From: Ifrita kowaldi
Taxonomy: Eukaryota; Chordata; Aves; Passeriformes; Cinclosomatidae
Direction: 5' to 3'
Assembly: GCA_013398055.1 (NCBI GenBank)
Contig: VZRS01007670.1
Location: 496,001-560,000 of the forward strand
DNA length: 64,000 nucleotides
The notes beneath the pieces were generated by a model. That model was not told where the DNA came from and did not search any database. It worked only from the letters and a program-made list of their open reading frames with translations. The position numbers and the translations under genes are program-made. Positions 62,071 through 64,000 of this stretch are shown one piece after another. Each line of letters starts with the position of its first letter. Positions within the stretch are counted from its first letter, which is position 1.

Positions 62071-64000
62071 AGTTGCCAGTATTAGTGTTAGGCCTATGTA
62101 GTTTTACTGGCTGACCAGTCACTGTCAGTATAGAGTCAGAGCAGATTTCGGCTAGTATGAGGAGTTTTTGTTACCCAAGTTCAGTATTTTTACTATATAA
62201 CTTATGAAATAGGACGTTTTTGTAATTATGTATTCTTCTGTTTATTTAGGTGGTTAATTAATTACAGGAGTTTTATTATTTTGCAGGACCTAAAACTGAA
62301 TTTGTCACCTCCTCCCCTATTTTAGGCCTTAATTTTGTCAGTCATCCCTGCCTTCTTATAGAGTCTTTTAAGTTTAAATGAAAGCAATCTCCTCAAATCA
62401 TAGTGTGACGTGGGGAGGGGGATGGGGATGGGGAGGATGCACCACCACAGTTTGCCTCTTGCTGCCTTTACCAGTGACATTAATTCTTAACTTGGAAAAA
62501 CAGATCTCCAAATTTATATTTCTGAAAGTAGTTGCAGAAGGAGAAGATTTTAAGTTGTGTAGTTAGCTACATTTCTATTTTGCTCATATTGATGGGGAAG
62601 AACCTGCTAGTGATTAAAAATTGTTCAGGGCGGTAGTTCCTGAACAAAAAAAGTCATAAGAAAAAGTAACTAAGTGTGAGATAAAAGTTTTTCTTAGTGA
62701 CATATGTAGAGTTAGGTTCTCTGTTGATGTAATGAGTGCATCCAATGACTCAGAGGATCAATTTGGTTTTCTACAGCTGGATTCTGCTCCTAAAGCTAGA
62801 AAAGGAACTTAAAAGCAAAATACTAATTATAAAATCACAGCCAAGAGCAAATAGTATTACATTTATTTCTGTGCTGAATAACGCAGTAATCTAAAGTTGA
62901 CTTAATCAAGTACGTCCACCCAAGGGAGATGAATAAAAAGAAACCTGGTAGATTATATTGATCATCATATAAAATGGTAGCAATTACCATTAACAAATAG
63001 TCTTTAACAAGCAAACATACAGTTAGTAATATTAACTTGTGATTTTTCTCATTAAAAGAAAAATGAAAAAGGGAGGGGGAAAAAAAGGAAAGTTGGGGCC
63101 TGATGATTTTTCAGGATGGATACAGGACAGCTGATTTTAACTACTTTAAAAAGTGTTAACTAGTGGAAGATACCTGTTGTAGTATTTTCCTAATGTTTCT
63201 TTCTCTTCTGGCTCTGTAGAAATCTTGAATCATTAGCTTAGATATACCTCATAAATTTCAGATGACTAATATTGATAAGAAGTAACCACTAAACTATACA
63301 GTTACTATGCTTAAGATGAACTTTGTGAATTCCTACTTTATCCTAAATTAATGTAGCAAACCAGACCACTAAAGCTCCTGAAGCTTGTTTTTGTAGGAAG
63401 ATGTGCTTAACTTAATTTAACCACTCTCCTGAGATACTCTTAAACTAGTTGTTTCTGATCCTTCAAAGATGCAGTGTTTTGATCCATGAAGACCTGCAAA
63501 ATTCCTTTCATGAATCCCACAGTCATGGTTGCTAAACCATTTGCAGCGGTGCTATCAGCTCTGAAGCTCTTGGGGAATCACTGTATCATTCTGTGGCCAC
63601 AATTCAAAAGTCAGATTATTTCTTCAGATGAGAGAGTTTCAAAATCAATAATGGTTTACTAATCTAAGTGTTCACTGAAGGTTTGGGGTTTTTTTTCCTT
63701 TTGAGATGGCTACGCGTTTCTTTTTTTAAGATGTTCAGTAAAATGTGTAATTCTGCTTCTCAATCAAGTTTGTTCACTTGTACAAACTCTGTGTTGTTTT
63801 ATTTTTATTTATCTTACTAAAGCAGTAATTGTTTATTCTGTCGTTGCATTCTGTGATTCTTTGCTGACCACTGTGATTTCACAGATATATTATCAATCCT
63901 AATTATCCATTTTAGGTACATAACTGCTATCAGTTAAATATCCTTATAGATAGCTGTTTTTTCATGCTACTATTCCTGAAAGATGACAGCCATTTTTATG
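62071..64000. other. Non-coding stretch to the window end, no gene seen
   Basis: Unique AT-rich DNA apart from the G-quadruplex motif. No open frame above 62 codons, no repeat family and no RNA gene recognised. Confidence 0.75.
62412..62433 (+). other. Strong G-quadruplex motif on the plus strand
   Basis: Four runs of at least four G (62412-62415, 62417-62421, 62424-62427, 62430-62433) are separated by loops of one or two bases. Short loops and G4 runs predict high stability. It lies in non-coding DNA with no promoter signs nearby. Confidence 0.8.

Noticed and set aside
1..64000. CRISPR arrays, bacterial operons, phage or defence systems
   Set aside because: The repeats and composition are those of a bird nuclear genome. 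No spaced direct-repeat array or prokaryotic gene is present.

Overview
The window is AT-rich vertebrate nuclear DNA, almost certainly from a bird and probably a songbird. The case rests on repeats. There are several CR1 LINE copies of avian type, whose 3' ends carry ATTCTATGA-like octamers and the usual GGTTGGAAGGGACC-type tail. There is also one tRNA-Ile-headed, CR1-tailed SINE of the kind described from zebra finch (TguSINE1). No bacterial-style gene organisation is present.

I find no protein-coding gene or exon that I can support. The longest open frames (111 to 132 codons) lie in a GC-rich tandem repeat, in a CpG-rich patch or in AT-rich DNA, and none shows a recognisable domain. The window reads as a gene desert or the inside of a very large intron.

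Layout. 1-17.5 kb: unique AT-rich DNA with simple tracts and two stretches that look like conserved non-coding elements. 17.5-25.2 kb: a CR1 3' end, another CNE-like stretch, a CpG-dense patch at about 19.24-19.90 kb (the best promoter candidate), a decayed L2-type LINE fragment, an old CR1 and a younger CR1 3' end. 25-36 kb: mostly unique, with a GC-shifted, possibly LTR-derived block near 27.6-28.1 kb and an old CR1 tail at 34.7 kb. 36.4-37.2 kb: a forkhead-motif cluster, a CR1 and the tRNA-derived SINE. 37-46 kb: unique, with a 38-bp duplication and CNE-like stretches. 46.2-47.6 kb: the longest CR1, retaining part of the reverse transcriptase on the minus strand. 47.6-58.8 kb: unique, with a CNE-like stretch, a 50-N assembly gap inside a T run and a 22-bp perfect palindrome. 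58.8-62.1 kb: a CR1 3' end, a GC-rich tandem repeat of about 160 bp and a probable minus-strand retroviral LTR. 62.1-64 kb: unique, with a strong G-quadruplex motif.

No new multi-gene system is visible. The items most worth checking are the isolated CpG patch, the CNE-like stretches, the spaced forkhead-type cluster, the L2 remnant and the 60-62 kb repeat complex. Conservation, expression and family assignments could not be computed here. CNE and LTR calls are therefore inferences from sequence character.
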